Of a stretch of 18,338 bases of DNA, positions 9,555 to 18,338 are shown one piece after another. The notes beneath the pieces were generated by a model. The model made no database searches, was not told the DNA's origin, and saw only the letters and a program-made list of their open reading frames with translations. The first letter of the stretch is position 1. Every line of letters starts with the position of its first letter. This stretch comes from Smittium culicis. Taxonomy: Eukaryota; Kickxellomycota; Harpellomycetes; Harpellales; Legeriomycetaceae. The stretch is from the NCBI GenBank assembly GCA_001970855.1, contig LSSN01001256.1, positions 1 to 18,338 on the forward strand. The letters are read 5' to 3'. A program made the position numbers and the translations under genes.

Positions 9555-11256
9555 TTTACTCTTAGATTTTGTTTTTCAAATTCGATCCTACTATTTCACT
9601 CATTTTATATCACGCTCTCAAAAAATAATATTTTATTATTTAATTAAAATTGTGCGAAACCTGTATATTGCTATTAAGTTGTTTAACAATATAAACCACA
9701 TTAACAATATTTTTTAATATTATATTTTGATGTTATATTTCTTGGCTTCAATTGAATTTTAATATTGATATTAAACTTGCAAAAAATATCAAATTATTTG
9801 AATTTTTAAGTTTTTTTATTAATAACTATTTTAATTTCGAACATAGTTATTAATCGAATACATTGCTTTTCGATATGAGATTTTATAATACCTATTTATT
9901 TGAAGGTTAGTTTTAAATTTCAAATAATTTAATGAAATTATATTATAATTATCAATGTGGCATTTATTAAGATATTCCTGGTTGCTAAAATAGAAAATCT
10001 CGCTACAACGAATTTAATGCAATTAAATTGTAAGTGTTATATACTAGTATTGATATTAATAAATCTAAATCTAAGTTCCAAGACTATATAGCTAAATAAA
10101 GTGACTATGAACAATAGAGAGAAGCAGAAACATAATCATAAATCTGAGTAAACTAAGGGCAGTTTTATTCTTAAAGATAGTAAAGAAAATGAAACTTGAT
10201 AATAGCTCTAAGACGCGCAATAAGATAATAAAAAAATTTCAAGTTTTAGGAAATAATGTAAGAAATAATAAACATGATGTTAAATTGTTATTAGTAATTA
10301 TTTATAGATTATATTTGATTCAATTGGCAAAGAGCTATCTAAATTGTTTCGGGGAACATCTTTATTTAAAATTTTAATTGTCAATTGTTCTGCAAATTGT
10401 TCAACGAAAAATTTTAAGGGATATAAACCATTATTAAAGTGTTCCGTAAAGATGGATAAATATAATTAATTTTTTTATTAGAGTATAAACGGTATTACTT
10501 TGTGGAATTTTACTATGAATGTTTTTATTTTTAGCTATAAAGTAAGCAAATAGCACATCAAGTAAGTTTATATTTAATGAAATCAAAGATATATTATTCA
10601 ATGCGATTTACTGCTAATGCCTAAATATAATCTAGTAAAAAAAAAATTACCAATAAACACATAAATATAATTTTTTTCCACAAGTCAAAAGTTATAATTA
10701 TATATTTATAATGTATCTTTTACTGAATATTACTATGATTACCTATATTCTTGAAATAAAAAGAGCGCGGAGTATTTTTTATAGATATAGTAACAATTTT
10801 TATAAAAATGGAAAAGTAAAGAATAATAAAACTAGAGAATGTAAAGTAACGAAGTTTTATTACACGAGTACATTATTTGCTTTTAAAAGGACAGTAGAAA
10901 TTATATTTAAAGAATATATTACAGAGATGTTATAATATTATAATTTCCTATGAAAAAAGATATTTATATTCAATCATTACTGAAACTTTTAAAATTTGGT
11001 ATATGTAAAAAAAAAAAATTATGCAGTATTGTATTCTTTTATTCTAATACACATCAAGATTCAATAATTGTTGTTATATAATAAAAAAAGTTTTGAAATA
11101 TTAGAACTCATTGAGGGTATTTATCTACATTTTTATTTTATTTTTTTTGTTAACGTATTTCAAAAAAGTATAAATATTTAGACGCTAGTCGTATTTACTT
11201 GTATCATCAAAAACAAACATATCACCTTTAAAGTACGTTTAGCTGAACCTATTCGG
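9555..11256. other. AT-rich intergenic region without a supported gene
   Basis: This stretch between the bL19m gene and the next coding region is A/T-dominated. Two open frames of 62 and 74 codons (10189-10377 and 10711-10935) are Lys/Asn/Ile/Tyr-rich translations of AT-rich DNA, carry no recognisable motif, and are not called. The 3' end of the bL19m transcript presumably lies shortly after 9554, where several AATAAT-like runs occur (around 9625), but no single polyadenylation signal stands out. Confidence 0.65.
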
Positions 11257-11265
11257 TATAAAAAA
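11257..11265 (+). promoter_or_regulatory. Candidate TATA box of the 893-residue protein gene
   Basis: TATAAAAAA preceded by the GC-containing TTCGG lies 94 bp before the ATG at 11351, a plausible spacing for a short 5' leader. Similar A/T strings are common in this DNA, so the call rests mainly on position. Confidence 0.3.
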
Positions 11266-11350
11266 GAGTTTGTATATATCAATTTAAAATATAATTATTA
11301 TTTACTGAGTTAGTAATATATTTTTGAATTTTGAAGTGAAAATACCAGCC

Positions 11351-14032
11351 ATGTCTTATGAAGAAAACATTAAGAAATTTGTTTTTGAATGCCTAAATTT
11401 GTCAGATCAAGAAGATTGTCCATTTTCAAAACCAGTAACAAATTCAAACGCAAGCGAAGAAATTCATGTTGAGGAACAAAATGATCGCAATCTAGAAAAT
11501 AAAGCTAGATCAGCTAAGGTTTTGAGAAATGAAAAATCGAAAGAAATTCATATAATTCCATACTTGAACTTATCGAGGAAAAAAAAGGAAGAGAAAATCG
11601 GAAATCAACAAAAGAGTAGCACTATTGGTTATGGAGAATTTTACAAACTAGAAAGTCCAGCAAACATCATAAAGAAATTGTATAACAGCTCAGATTTAGA
11701 TGGTTCAATCGAGAGCTCAGACGAGCACGTTCGGATTCCAACCAACAATAGCGCACTCCAACATATAAATAAGTATATTTATACCAGTAGGCCCAGCTCA
11801 TCAGAGTACAATAGTATAGTTTATTGTGGTACTGACTTAAAAAATGAAAATGAAAATATTATCAAACCGGATATAAGCGATAACGAAGGCGAGAATGAAA
11901 GCTTAGAAGATGGCTGCGGGTTACATTCCAAGTATATGAAGCGAAATAGCCACGACTATAATCGCGCATATTTCAGTAAATTTACAACTATTAGAAAAGT
12001 TAGTAGTGATTACTTTAAGAACTATCAAAAAAGTGAAGTATTTACACATGATCCAATAAATGGAAATTTACAGACCAGGATTGACAGTGAAATTGATGTA
12101 GAAGATAGAAACTCTAACGAAGCTTTATTTCGTTTTGATGAAGAATCTTCGATGATAGACGCAGACTATTATTTAAGGCGTGGGTATCCTGTAATAAGCG
12201 TAGATAAACTGGATACAAATGTAATACATAATCATTACTCAGAAAATCCCCCAAATTCTCGCGAAGCCCATATCAGTAACCCTTTTTTTAAAAATTTAAA
12301 ATCAATAGAATCTATTACCAGCGAGCTTTCAGAATTATCAATCTATTCAGATTCAGGATATTTAGAATATAAAAAAATGTGTAAAAAGAATCAACCGCAT
12401 AAGAAACCTAGCGAGATAAAAGAAGCATATCAAGAAAATCAACAAAAAATGAATTATAGCAAAAATAAATTAAAGTTTGATGTTGAAGCGAATAGTAGCG
12501 ATTCAAATAACGTAAATAAAGAGTTCCGTTTAAAGTATAATAAGGATTTTGAAAAATACTTTTCAAGTAGCAGAAAAAGCTTAGCTCCAACTAAAACTCA
12601 TAGCACAGAAAAAAACGTGGCTTTTTCAAGTTCATATAGACTAAGAAACCATGAAGAACTAGAAAATTTCGTTAGAGAAAATGGTAAATATATCTCAAAG
12701 CTAGGTTCAAGCAGCAAAAATAAAACCATTTTTTTCATTGGTGAAAAGTATAGAAATGATAACGAATCTGATCTCTACCAAAATATTATTGAGTTAAGAG
12801 CAAAGAAAGAAAATTCAAACTTAATTTTTAAAACAGATGCTGAATGTAAAAATTTTTATAGCTTAGGAAATTTAATAAATAACAACCAAAAAGGCTTAAC
12901 TTCCAGGCATCAAGATTTTATTTCTTCTCTCTATCCCAACGATTGGTCTGACCATGAGCATATAAGCTTACTGGGCGCTGCGTTATGCGTTAATATTGAC
13001 GACTTGATGCGAAAATCAGGATCTGAAATAGCTAATTATATAAGGGATGTTAAATATGATAATAACATACTTGACAGTCAAAAAATCCAAAAAAAAATAG
13101 AATTGAAAAATAAAATAGAAGAGGAAATAAACGAGTCTATTTATGAGACTTATAAGAGAATGGCTTCCGAAAACAGTAGCTTAGATATAGTTGCTGATTT
13201 AGCAAGAATATCACGGGTTCAAATAAGATACAGATTCGAAACTTATTTTCCGAAAGAAAAAGATGCAAAAAGTACAAATAGAGCTTTGGGAGAAAGTGAT
13301 ATCTGGGTAAGACCAAATGGAATAGGCTATGTACTTTTCAGTAGAGTCTGGAGTAACGTTTCAGACTCAGACTTATTAAGAAATTTTATGAAATTCCAAG
13401 AACCTCTTCCGTTTTTTGTGAATAATGGAGGTACTGTAAGCACAGTATTAATACCACAGTTTGGTAGCATTGCAGCCAGAGGGTTAGACAGGGTTTTGAC
13501 AGGAAATGATGAGCTTGGATATATTTTTCCTAGGAGACCCTACAAAGATATTGTGCACATATCTATTGGAATTCCAGATAAGCGAAAAGCTATTCCTAGT
13601 TTAGTAAAAATGATGTTTTTTACATTAAACGGGAATTATAGAAGTCAAAACAACGTTAGCGAGTTTATAGTTTTTGCTTCAGATAATACAATTGACAACG
13701 AGCACTTTAAAAAATTTGGTTCTATTTCCAAAAAAAAGATACTTGGATACGTGAAAAGTCAGAGTGATGAATATTCAGACAAGCAGCCAATCCACTATGG
13801 CGAAATCAATAACAGTAGCTGTTATCGTAGTCTAATTACATTCACAAAACCTATATACTGCAGAAATATTTACATAAAGATATTACAATCTCAAGTGTTC
13901 AAACCATGTGCTGATTTAGAATCCAAAGCAAGTAGCGTAAACAAAACAGAGCTAGTAATCGATTCTGACTTTGGAAATGTGGCCAGAATGCCTATAGTTA
14001 TTATTTCTGGTTCATTCGCACCAAGAACTTGA
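11351..14032 (+). CDS. Hypothetical Ser/Asn-rich protein, 893 residues
   Basis: An uninterrupted 893-codon frame ending in TGA. I start it at ATG 11351; the frame extends nine codons farther to a TTG, which is an unlikely start in a eukaryote. Roughly residues 1-520 are polar and low-complexity, rich in Ser, Asn, Lys and Glu, with acidic-serine clusters such as SDLDGSIESSDEH (near 113) and a basic patch RKKKEEK (near 76). A probable helix or coiled coil follows at about 574-615. The last 280 residues look folded, with alternating hydrophobic strands (for example VHISIGIP, VSEFIVFAS, CRNIYIKI, PIVIISGSF), possibly a beta-sandwich. No signal peptide or membrane segment is evident. I do not recognise the family and assign no function. 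The frame's length, in DNA where stops are otherwise dense, makes it a real gene. Confidence 0.88.
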   Translation: MSYEENIKKFVFECLNLSDQEDCPFSKPVTNSNASEEIHVEEQNDRNLENKARSAKVLRNEKSKEIHIIPYLNLSRKKKEEKIGNQQKSSTIGYGEFYKLESPANIIKKLYNSSDLDGSIESSDEHVRIPTNNSALQHINKYIYTSRPSSSEYNSIVYCGTDLKNENENIIKPDISDNEGENESLEDGCGLHSKYMKRNSHDYNRAYFSKFTTIRKVSSDYFKNYQKSEVFTHDPINGNLQTRIDSEIDVEDRNSNEALFRFDEESSMIDADYYLRRGYPVISVDKLDTNVIHNHYSENPPNSREAHISNPFFKNLKSIESITSELSELSIYSDSGYLEYKKMCKKNQPHKKPSEIKEAYQENQQKMNYSKNKLKFDVEANSSDSNNVNKEFRLKYNKDFEKYFSSSRKSLAPTKTHSTEKNVAFSSSYRLRNHEELENFVRENGKYISKLGSSSKNKTIFFIGEKYRNDNESDLYQNIIELRAKKENSNLIFKTDAECKNFYSLGNLINNNQKGLTSRHQDFISSLYPNDWSDHEHISLLGAALCVNIDDLMRKSGSEIANYIRDVKYDNNILDSQKIQKKIELKNKIEEEINESIYETYKRMASENSSLDIVADLARISRVQIRYRFETYFPKEKDAKSTNRALGESDIWVRPNGIGYVLFSRVWSNVSDSDLLRNFMKFQEPLPFFVNNGGTVSTVLIPQFGSIAARGLDRVLTGNDELGYIFPRRPYKDIVHISIGIPDKRKAIPSLVKMMFFTLNGNYRSQNNVSEFIVFASDNTIDNEHFKKFGSISKKKILGYVKSQSDEYSDKQPIHYGEINNSSCYRSLITFTKPIYCRNIYIKILQSQVFKPCADLESKASSVNKTELVIDSDFGNVARMPIVIISGSFAPRT

Positions 14033-14271
14033 GTCATCCAAACCATCTATGCTAAAATTTATAATTTTAATTCAAAAAATTAATGTCTCATTAAAGCAAA
14101 ATTATAAAATCTAAACAAAATCAATTCTTTAAATTATTATTAAAGAATTAAAAAATCAGAAATAACCTATAAAAAATTTTTTTATAACTTGTCTAATCAT
14201 CTTTATTTTAAATTCTAATAAACAAAAATTTGAAATTTTATACAATTTTTTTGGGGAAAAAAATTAAGCGT
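14033..14271. other. Downstream spacer before the first MITE
   Basis: AT-rich 3' flank of the preceding gene. It includes short runs that could serve in 3' end formation (for example TTCTAATAAACAAAAATTTG near 14213-14232) but no clear signal. Nothing else was recognised. Confidence 0.5.
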
Positions 14272-14468
14272 TTAACCCTTTTCCGTTCAACACTCTTTAA
14301 AAAGTCTAAATTAATGATTCGTTCGTGAATTTTAAGTATGCTTATTATTTGCTAATATTTTTCATTATACCAATAATCCTAAATTTCTCGGAATAAATCG
14401 ATTTTCATTGAACGCACTTGGCTATATTTGGTGGTTCAAAAATAATCTACCGCGCGGGAAAGGGTTAA
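14272..14468. mobile_element. piggyBac-like MITE flanked by TTAA
   Basis: A 189-bp insert (14276-14464) sits between two TTAA tetranucleotides (14272-14275 and 14465-14468). The ends are inverted: left CCCTTTTCCG, right complement CCCTTTCCCG, one mismatch in ten. A TTAA target duplication plus ends beginning CCC is the hallmark of piggyBac-superfamily elements. The interior is non-coding, with a CCGCGCGGG patch just inside the right end that is unusual for this region. No transposase is present, so this would be a non-autonomous derivative. It lies between the 893-residue gene and the ABCG gene. The terminal repeat is short, so copy number in the genome is the decisive test. Confidence 0.65.
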
Positions 14469-15022
14469 GGCTAAATATACCACTCGTTATTTCTCTTTTT
14501 TTAGTCAAAATATATTTAGAAAATAATATTTTTATTGGTGTGAAAATAAATTTAATACGAAACAAGATATTTCACCAATCAAGTTAAATCTTTATTCCCC
14601 ACAATACAAGATATTTATTTTATCTTTTAAAAATAATCAAAATTTATATTAATCAATATACTACTAAATTAAAAATATAGATACGGAGACAAATGAAGTA
14701 GAGCTGTATGCCTTCATACTTTATTAATACGAATTATACATCATGTTTTAAATTTATTTCAATGCAAAAGACAAGGAGAGTAGTAATGAGGATATCATTT
14801 GGTAAAAAAAAATTAAGAAATGTATTTTGAGAACAAAATAAAATATTTTGCATTTATATATGTATTTAGTGAGTATATTTTAACTTATCTTTATTACAGA
14901 AGCATTTGAAAAAAATTATGAAATATCTATTTTTTTAAAAAAGCTTTAATATAAGTAGTCTTATATCGATTATAAAGATAAAATAGTTAAAGAAATCAAT
15001 AATCAATTTGGGTATAAAAATA
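14469..15022. other. Upstream region of the ABCG transporter gene
   Basis: AT-rich sequence with no open frame of note. TATAAAGA at 14971-14978, about 50 bp before the start codon, is a possible TATA element, but such strings are frequent here. No clear operator-like repeat was seen. Confidence 0.5.
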
Positions 15023-16921
15023 ATGTCAACGCTAGAATTAAAGAATGTTAGTTATAGCATAAGCTCTGGAGGAAAGAAGAATTTGAGCCAAAAGACAATA
15101 TTCAATAATGTTTCCTTAGAGATAAATAGCGGCGAGTTAGTGGCGGTAATAGGATCATCAGGGTCAGGAAAAACGACTTTGTTGAATGTGATAGCTGGTC
15201 GAATAACGAAAGGAAGTATAATCGGAGAGGTACTGTTTAATGGCGAACTTAGAGAACCGCGAAAGTTCAAGAATGTGCTATCATATGTTGAGCAGGATGA
15301 CAACCTCAACCCATACTTGACAGTTTCGGAAACGATGCGATATATGGCAATGCTGCGGCTTCCTTCAGCTAAGTATAGTGATGATGATAAGTTAACTGCA
15401 GTTGAGGAGTATATTGAGCAGATGAAATTGAGCAAATTCAAGGATTCCTTTGTTGGTTCTGTGGAGTCACGAGGAATATCAGGTGGGGAGAAGAAGAGGA
15501 CGGGTATAGCCACGAAACTACTGACAGATCCTAAGATCCTGTTACTAGACGAGCCAACGACTGGACTAGATAGTAACACTGCATATTCAGTGATAAGCCT
15601 GTTAAAAGAATTTACATCAAATAAGGACGTGATAACAATATCAACAATTCACCAGCCGAACTATAAAACGTTTTGTCTTTTCGATAAAGTTTTATTACTA
15701 TCGCTTGGTGGGATAGTTTACTACGGAGCTGTATGTGACGCGAGAGAATATTTTAGTGAGCTAGGGTTTAATTGCCCAGAATATGAAAATCCGTGTGATT
15801 TTTACGTAAGACTTATATCTGTGGACTATAATTCAGAGAGTGGATACTTAAAGAGTATATCAAGAGTGGAGAAACTTAAACAAAAATGGACCGAGTACAG
15901 TTTTAAGCAACGCGAGTCGAGCACAGATATATATAGTTTCGATCTGAGCAGGTCGCCATCAGTTATTGACAGGATGCCGAATGATCCCGTACATATAGAG
16001 GATTACGACTCGATAAATTTCTTATCGTCAGCAGACTTGCTTGATTATAGCGAAAGCAAGCACAAATGGTGTAATTCGTGGACGGACGAACTGGTGATAC
16101 TTGTGAAGCGCGGGTGGGTGACACAAGTGCGGGAGCGGTCGCTGATTATTTCTTTTTTTGCGATATCTTTTGTAGCGATGTTGGGGTTAGGATTCACATT
16201 TTTCAACAAGGATGACAGTTTTCGTGGCGTTCAGAATACTACTGGACTGGTTTTCTTAATAACTCTATATTTGATGCTGATGATAGCATTGCCGTTACTC
16301 CTCATCCTCAACGAAGAGCTCGAAAAGATGCGCAAAGAGCGGCTGCTACGGCTGTACCGTATATCGACGTACACAATCTCGTTAACTCTAACGATCCTTC
16401 CTGTTGTTTGGTTGTCGCATATCATCATGCTGACTGGAATATACTTCATAGTTAAATTCCAGTATGTGTTTTACAAGTTCGTTATCTATTTAGTTACATT
16501 TTCAACAACTATATTCTGTTCATTCTTCTTCGCGCTTGCTGCACTTGCCATCTCGCCGTCTTTCGAAGTAGCCTCTGTTTTCTCACCGCTCGTACTAACA
16601 TTCTTTGGCATCTTTGGTGGAAATTTGGTAAACCTTGGAACGATTCCTGAAGTTTTGTCATGGTTCAAGTACATCAGCTACTTTTACTACACATACGCTG
16701 CTATCCTGAAAAATCAGTTTGGTGGCCTCGTTTTCAATTGTTCGGAGACTGTGAGCGTTGTTTGCTACCCGACAGGCGAGGATGTATTGGTTGCGCTAAA
16801 TCTTAATGATATTCCAATATGGCTATGTATTATGGTCAATTCTTTTATTGCGATTATATTTTTGATTGTTGCGTATTTTGGCCTACGTTTCAGAAGCCAA
16901 AAAAGATATCTGTGGATATAG
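15023..16921 (+). CDS. ABCG (White/BCRP-type) half transporter
   Basis: A 632-residue, intronless ABC half transporter in the order nucleotide-binding domain then membrane domain, as in ABCG proteins, which dimerise to export lipids or small hydrophobic molecules. Walker A GSSGSGKTT is at 44-52, Q-loop Gln at 91, signature ISGGEKKR at 152-159, Walker B ILLLDEP at 172-178, D-loop GLDS at 181-184 and H-loop His at 210. A linker of about 90 residues precedes six predicted membrane helices (about 373-393, 408-430, 451-476, 485-511, 515-535 and 600-622). EKMRKERLLRLYRISTY (434-450) and NQFGGLVFNC (564-573) match the conserved family segments, and Cys573 and Cys581 lie in the last extracellular loop. 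All catalytic motifs are intact. I start at ATG 15023, not the TTG five codons earlier. Length is normal for a half transporter. Substrate cannot be told. Confidence 0.95.
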   Translation: MSTLELKNVSYSISSGGKKNLSQKTIFNNVSLEINSGELVAVIGSSGSGKTTLLNVIAGRITKGSIIGEVLFNGELREPRKFKNVLSYVEQDDNLNPYLTVSETMRYMAMLRLPSAKYSDDDKLTAVEEYIEQMKLSKFKDSFVGSVESRGISGGEKKRTGIATKLLTDPKILLLDEPTTGLDSNTAYSVISLLKEFTSNKDVITISTIHQPNYKTFCLFDKVLLLSLGGIVYYGAVCDAREYFSELGFNCPEYENPCDFYVRLISVDYNSESGYLKSISRVEKLKQKWTEYSFKQRESSTDIYSFDLSRSPSVIDRMPNDPVHIEDYDSINFLSSADLLDYSESKHKWCNSWTDELVILVKRGWVTQVRERSLIISFFAISFVAMLGLGFTFFNKDDSFRGVQNTTGLVFLITLYLMLMIALPLLLILNEELEKMRKERLLRLYRISTYTISLTLTILPVVWLSHIIMLTGIYFIVKFQYVFYKFVIYLVTFSTTIFCSFFFALAALAISPSFEVASVFSPLVLTFFGIFGGNLVNLGTIPEVLSWFKYISYFYYTYAAILKNQFGGLVFNCSETVSVVCYPTGEDVLVALNLNDIPIWLCIMVNSFIAIIFLIVAYFGLRFRSQKRYLWI

Positions 16922-17676
16922 ATGGTATTATAGCGTATTTTTGATTATATATACTATAATTTTTTCACTTAGAATTTCAAATTGTGCTTTTAAATAGATG
17001 TAAATATTTGTTAAACTTATCACATTTAAAAAAAGGCGCTGAAATGATAATAGATATACAGATATTAAATACAAAGAAACTATTTAAATATAACTGAATT
17101 ACACTAAATAATGTTTATTATATATAGGAGATTATTTCGAGGAGCTCAACTTTTCCTACTTTTAAAAACTACTTATACTTTTAAATCTAATTTTAAAATA
17201 TCATCGAATGTATTTTAATATACAAACAATTCCTTTACCTAATATAAAAAGCAAATATAATTTCCGAGCAAAATAAATCCGCTTCCCCTAAGAATATACT
17301 ATATAAATAGTTTTTTTACAATTTTTATCAATATCAAATTTTAAAGCGAATAAACTGTGGTTCTTACCATAGTAATTAATCCGTTCGATATATACTATAT
17401 ACCGCGGCATAGCCTACTAATAGTAAAAAAAATTGGTCAAAACAGTTAATTTTGAGGTCAAAAAAACTTCTTGCCCAATAAAAAACGAGATTAAAAAAGA
17501 CTTTTTTTAAACGCTATTAAATTTTATTTGTTAAATAATAGCCTTTGTGAAAACTACTAAAGGCACAATTTAATGAGATAGCAATCATCTAAACTTTGAT
17601 ATAGCTTGTGACTTTATGATCAACTTTACTCGTATAACAAATAAAAAATTTAACATATTGGGCATGGATTTAAAAG
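16922..17676. other. AT-rich region downstream of the transporter
   Basis: No coding frame, RNA gene or convincing repeat was recognised. GGTCAAAA occurs twice, 24 bp apart, near 17434 and 17456, as a short direct repeat, and a CCGCGG palindrome lies near 17402. Both are too small to interpret. Confidence 0.55.
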
Positions 17677-17862
17677 ATGGCTATCATTAAGTAACCTTTT
17701 TTTTAGTTGTCTAAGAGAGTTTATTAAATATAATCTAAAAGAATACAAAATACTATTAAAAAAATAGACTAAAAATAATTTTTCCACAGGTTCCCCTCCG
17801 CCGCTTTAACGGCTCCATACCCACCGGACGTTAGTTCAAGGGCATTGTATGATCTATTTTAA
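17677..17862 (+). other. GC-rich island, possible short spliced coding exon
   Basis: About 65 bp at 17785-17850 are near 55% GC by eye, in DNA that is otherwise about 80% A/T. The island starts after a pyrimidine-rich TTTTTCCACAG that would make a good 3' splice site (AG at 17788-17789). Joining an ATG exon at 17677-17690 across a candidate 99-nt intron (GTAACC...CACAG) gives a 28-codon frame ending in TAA whose C-terminal part is Pro/Ala-rich and ends SSRALYDLF. Alternatively the frame could continue through a donor at GTATGA (about 17847). The minus strand of 17784-17799 also resembles the conserved 3' end of small-subunit rRNA (GGGGAACCTG), but no neighbouring rRNA sequence is seen. I do not recognise the product; the donor is non-ideal. 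Confidence 0.25.
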
Positions 17863-18090
17863 ATGTATTCTTTACTAAACTAAAATAATCGCAATCATTT
17901 ATAATAACAATTGTATTTAAATTTTTGGGTTTTTTTGATGATTTGTGAAGTATTATTTACTAATAGCATTAGCTTATAATATGTTTAGTTGAATGTAATG
18001 AAAACTTATTATTATGCTTCATTGGCCAGATACAATTATGTGTTACCTAATCTTTATTTAATTTCGAAATCTTTCCTAGATACTAATACT
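17863..18090. other. AT-rich spacer before the second MITE
   Basis: No gene recognised. A 70-codon open frame begins here but runs into the MITE and has no motif, so it is not called. Confidence 0.5.
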
Positions 18091-18216
18091 TTAACCCTTA
18101 GAAATTTTTCAAATGTTCCAAAATGTTCGAAATTTCGTTATCTGAAATTGAATTTCAAGAATAATCTAGAAATTTCAAATTCAGTACTAAAATTTCTTTG
18201 AAAATGTAAGGGTTAA
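18091..18216. mobile_element. Foldback MITE flanked by TTAA
   Basis: A 118-bp insert (18095-18212) lies between TTAA at 18091-18094 and 18213-18216. Both ends begin CCCTTA when read inward. Beyond the first six bases the two halves stay roughly complementary with small gaps, sharing an ATTTTCAAA block, then GAAATTTC, and a central TGAAATTGAATTTCA palindrome, so the whole element could fold into one long hairpin. The TTAA flanks and CCC ends again suggest a piggyBac-mobilised element, unrelated in its interior to the one at 14276-14464. AT-rich foldbacks can arise by chance, so additional copies are needed to prove mobility. Confidence 0.55.
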
Positions 18217-18321
18217 AAGTATGAAAATTTTTTCTTAAAGAAAAACAAAATGAAAATAAAGTATATAAACCGTCTGATCTTCCAGTTTTCTTGGATTCCT
18301 TACCATCGTTGAGCTAGGTTA

Positions 18322-18338
18322 GGGTGGGAATGGGTGGG
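18322..18338 (+). other. G-quadruplex motif at the window edge
   Basis: The last 17 bases contain four GGG runs separated by loops of 1, 3 and 1 bases, a compact G-quadruplex motif. It follows a GGTTAGGG segment. In DNA this AT-rich four closely spaced G-runs are striking. The window stops here, so it is unknown whether the motif continues into a G-rich repeat, a promoter or a coding exon. Confidence 0.6.

Noticed and set aside
9439..9717. Overlapping 92-codon frame at the end of the bL19m gene
   Set aside because: Out-of-frame reading of the bL19m C-terminus followed by AT-rich 3' sequence; no independent support.
10189..10377. 62-codon open frame on the plus strand
   Set aside because: Lys/Asn/Leu-rich translation of AT-rich DNA with no motif, no neighbouring exon and no compositional contrast with its surroundings.
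10711..10935. 74-codon open frame on the plus strand
   Set aside because: No recognisable family. Length is within what chance gives, and codon use reflects A/T content.
11324..11350. TTG start nine codons upstream for the 893-residue protein (and TTG 15008 for the transporter)
   Set aside because: Eukaryotic initiation at TTG is rare, and an ATG follows closely in frame in both cases.
15052..15579. 175-codon open frame antisense to the transporter
   Set aside because: It is the shadow of the nucleotide-binding domain coding strand and lacks any protein motif of its own.
17989..18201. 70-codon open frame near the window end
   Set aside because: Runs through the foldback MITE and shows only the MITE's AT-rich repeats in its second half.
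18316..18324. TTAGGG-like telomere unit
   Set aside because: Only one unit is present and it is not tandemly repeated; the window end may simply be arbitrary.

Overview
This window looks like nuclear DNA from a very AT-rich eukaryote, most likely a fungus or a close relative of fungi. It holds a nuclear gene for mitochondrial ribosomal protein bL19m with a targeting presequence and a 76-nt GT-AG spliceosomal intron, an ABCG-type half transporter, long gene-free AT-rich stretches, and DNA transposons with TA or TTAA target sites. A mitochondrial ribosomal protein argues against canonical microsporidia. The three intact genes end in TAA, TGA and TAG, so the standard code applies. No species can be named from the sequence alone.

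Layout: 1-2298 is AT-rich with no gene seen. 2299-4707 is a 2.4-kb Tc1/mariner-IS630 transposon with about 197-bp, almost identical terminal inverted repeats, TA flanks and a badly decayed transposase on the minus strand. 4708-8470 is mostly empty, with one weak trace of a second transposase near 5.98-6.13 kb. 8885-9554 (+) is the two-exon bL19m gene, preceded by a cluster of CCAAT pentamers. 11351-14032 (+) encodes an 893-residue protein I do not recognise. 14272-14468 is a small TTAA-flanked, piggyBac-like MITE. 15023-16921 (+) is the ABCG transporter, much richer in GC than its surroundings. 17677-17862 contains a GC-rich island that may be a small exon. 18091-18216 is a second TTAA-flanked foldback MITE. 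The window ends in a compact G-quadruplex motif.

The three genes share a strand but are about 1-1.8 kb apart and have no evident functional link: mitochondrial translation, an unknown Ser/Asn-rich protein, and membrane export. The most unusual structure is the large transposon. Its ends look recent, with two substitutions and one indel between the repeats, while its transposase has at least seven in-frame stops, a frameshift and a lost catalytic glutamate. That pattern suggests a copy mobilised in trans by a related enzyme elsewhere, or repeats homogenised by conversion.
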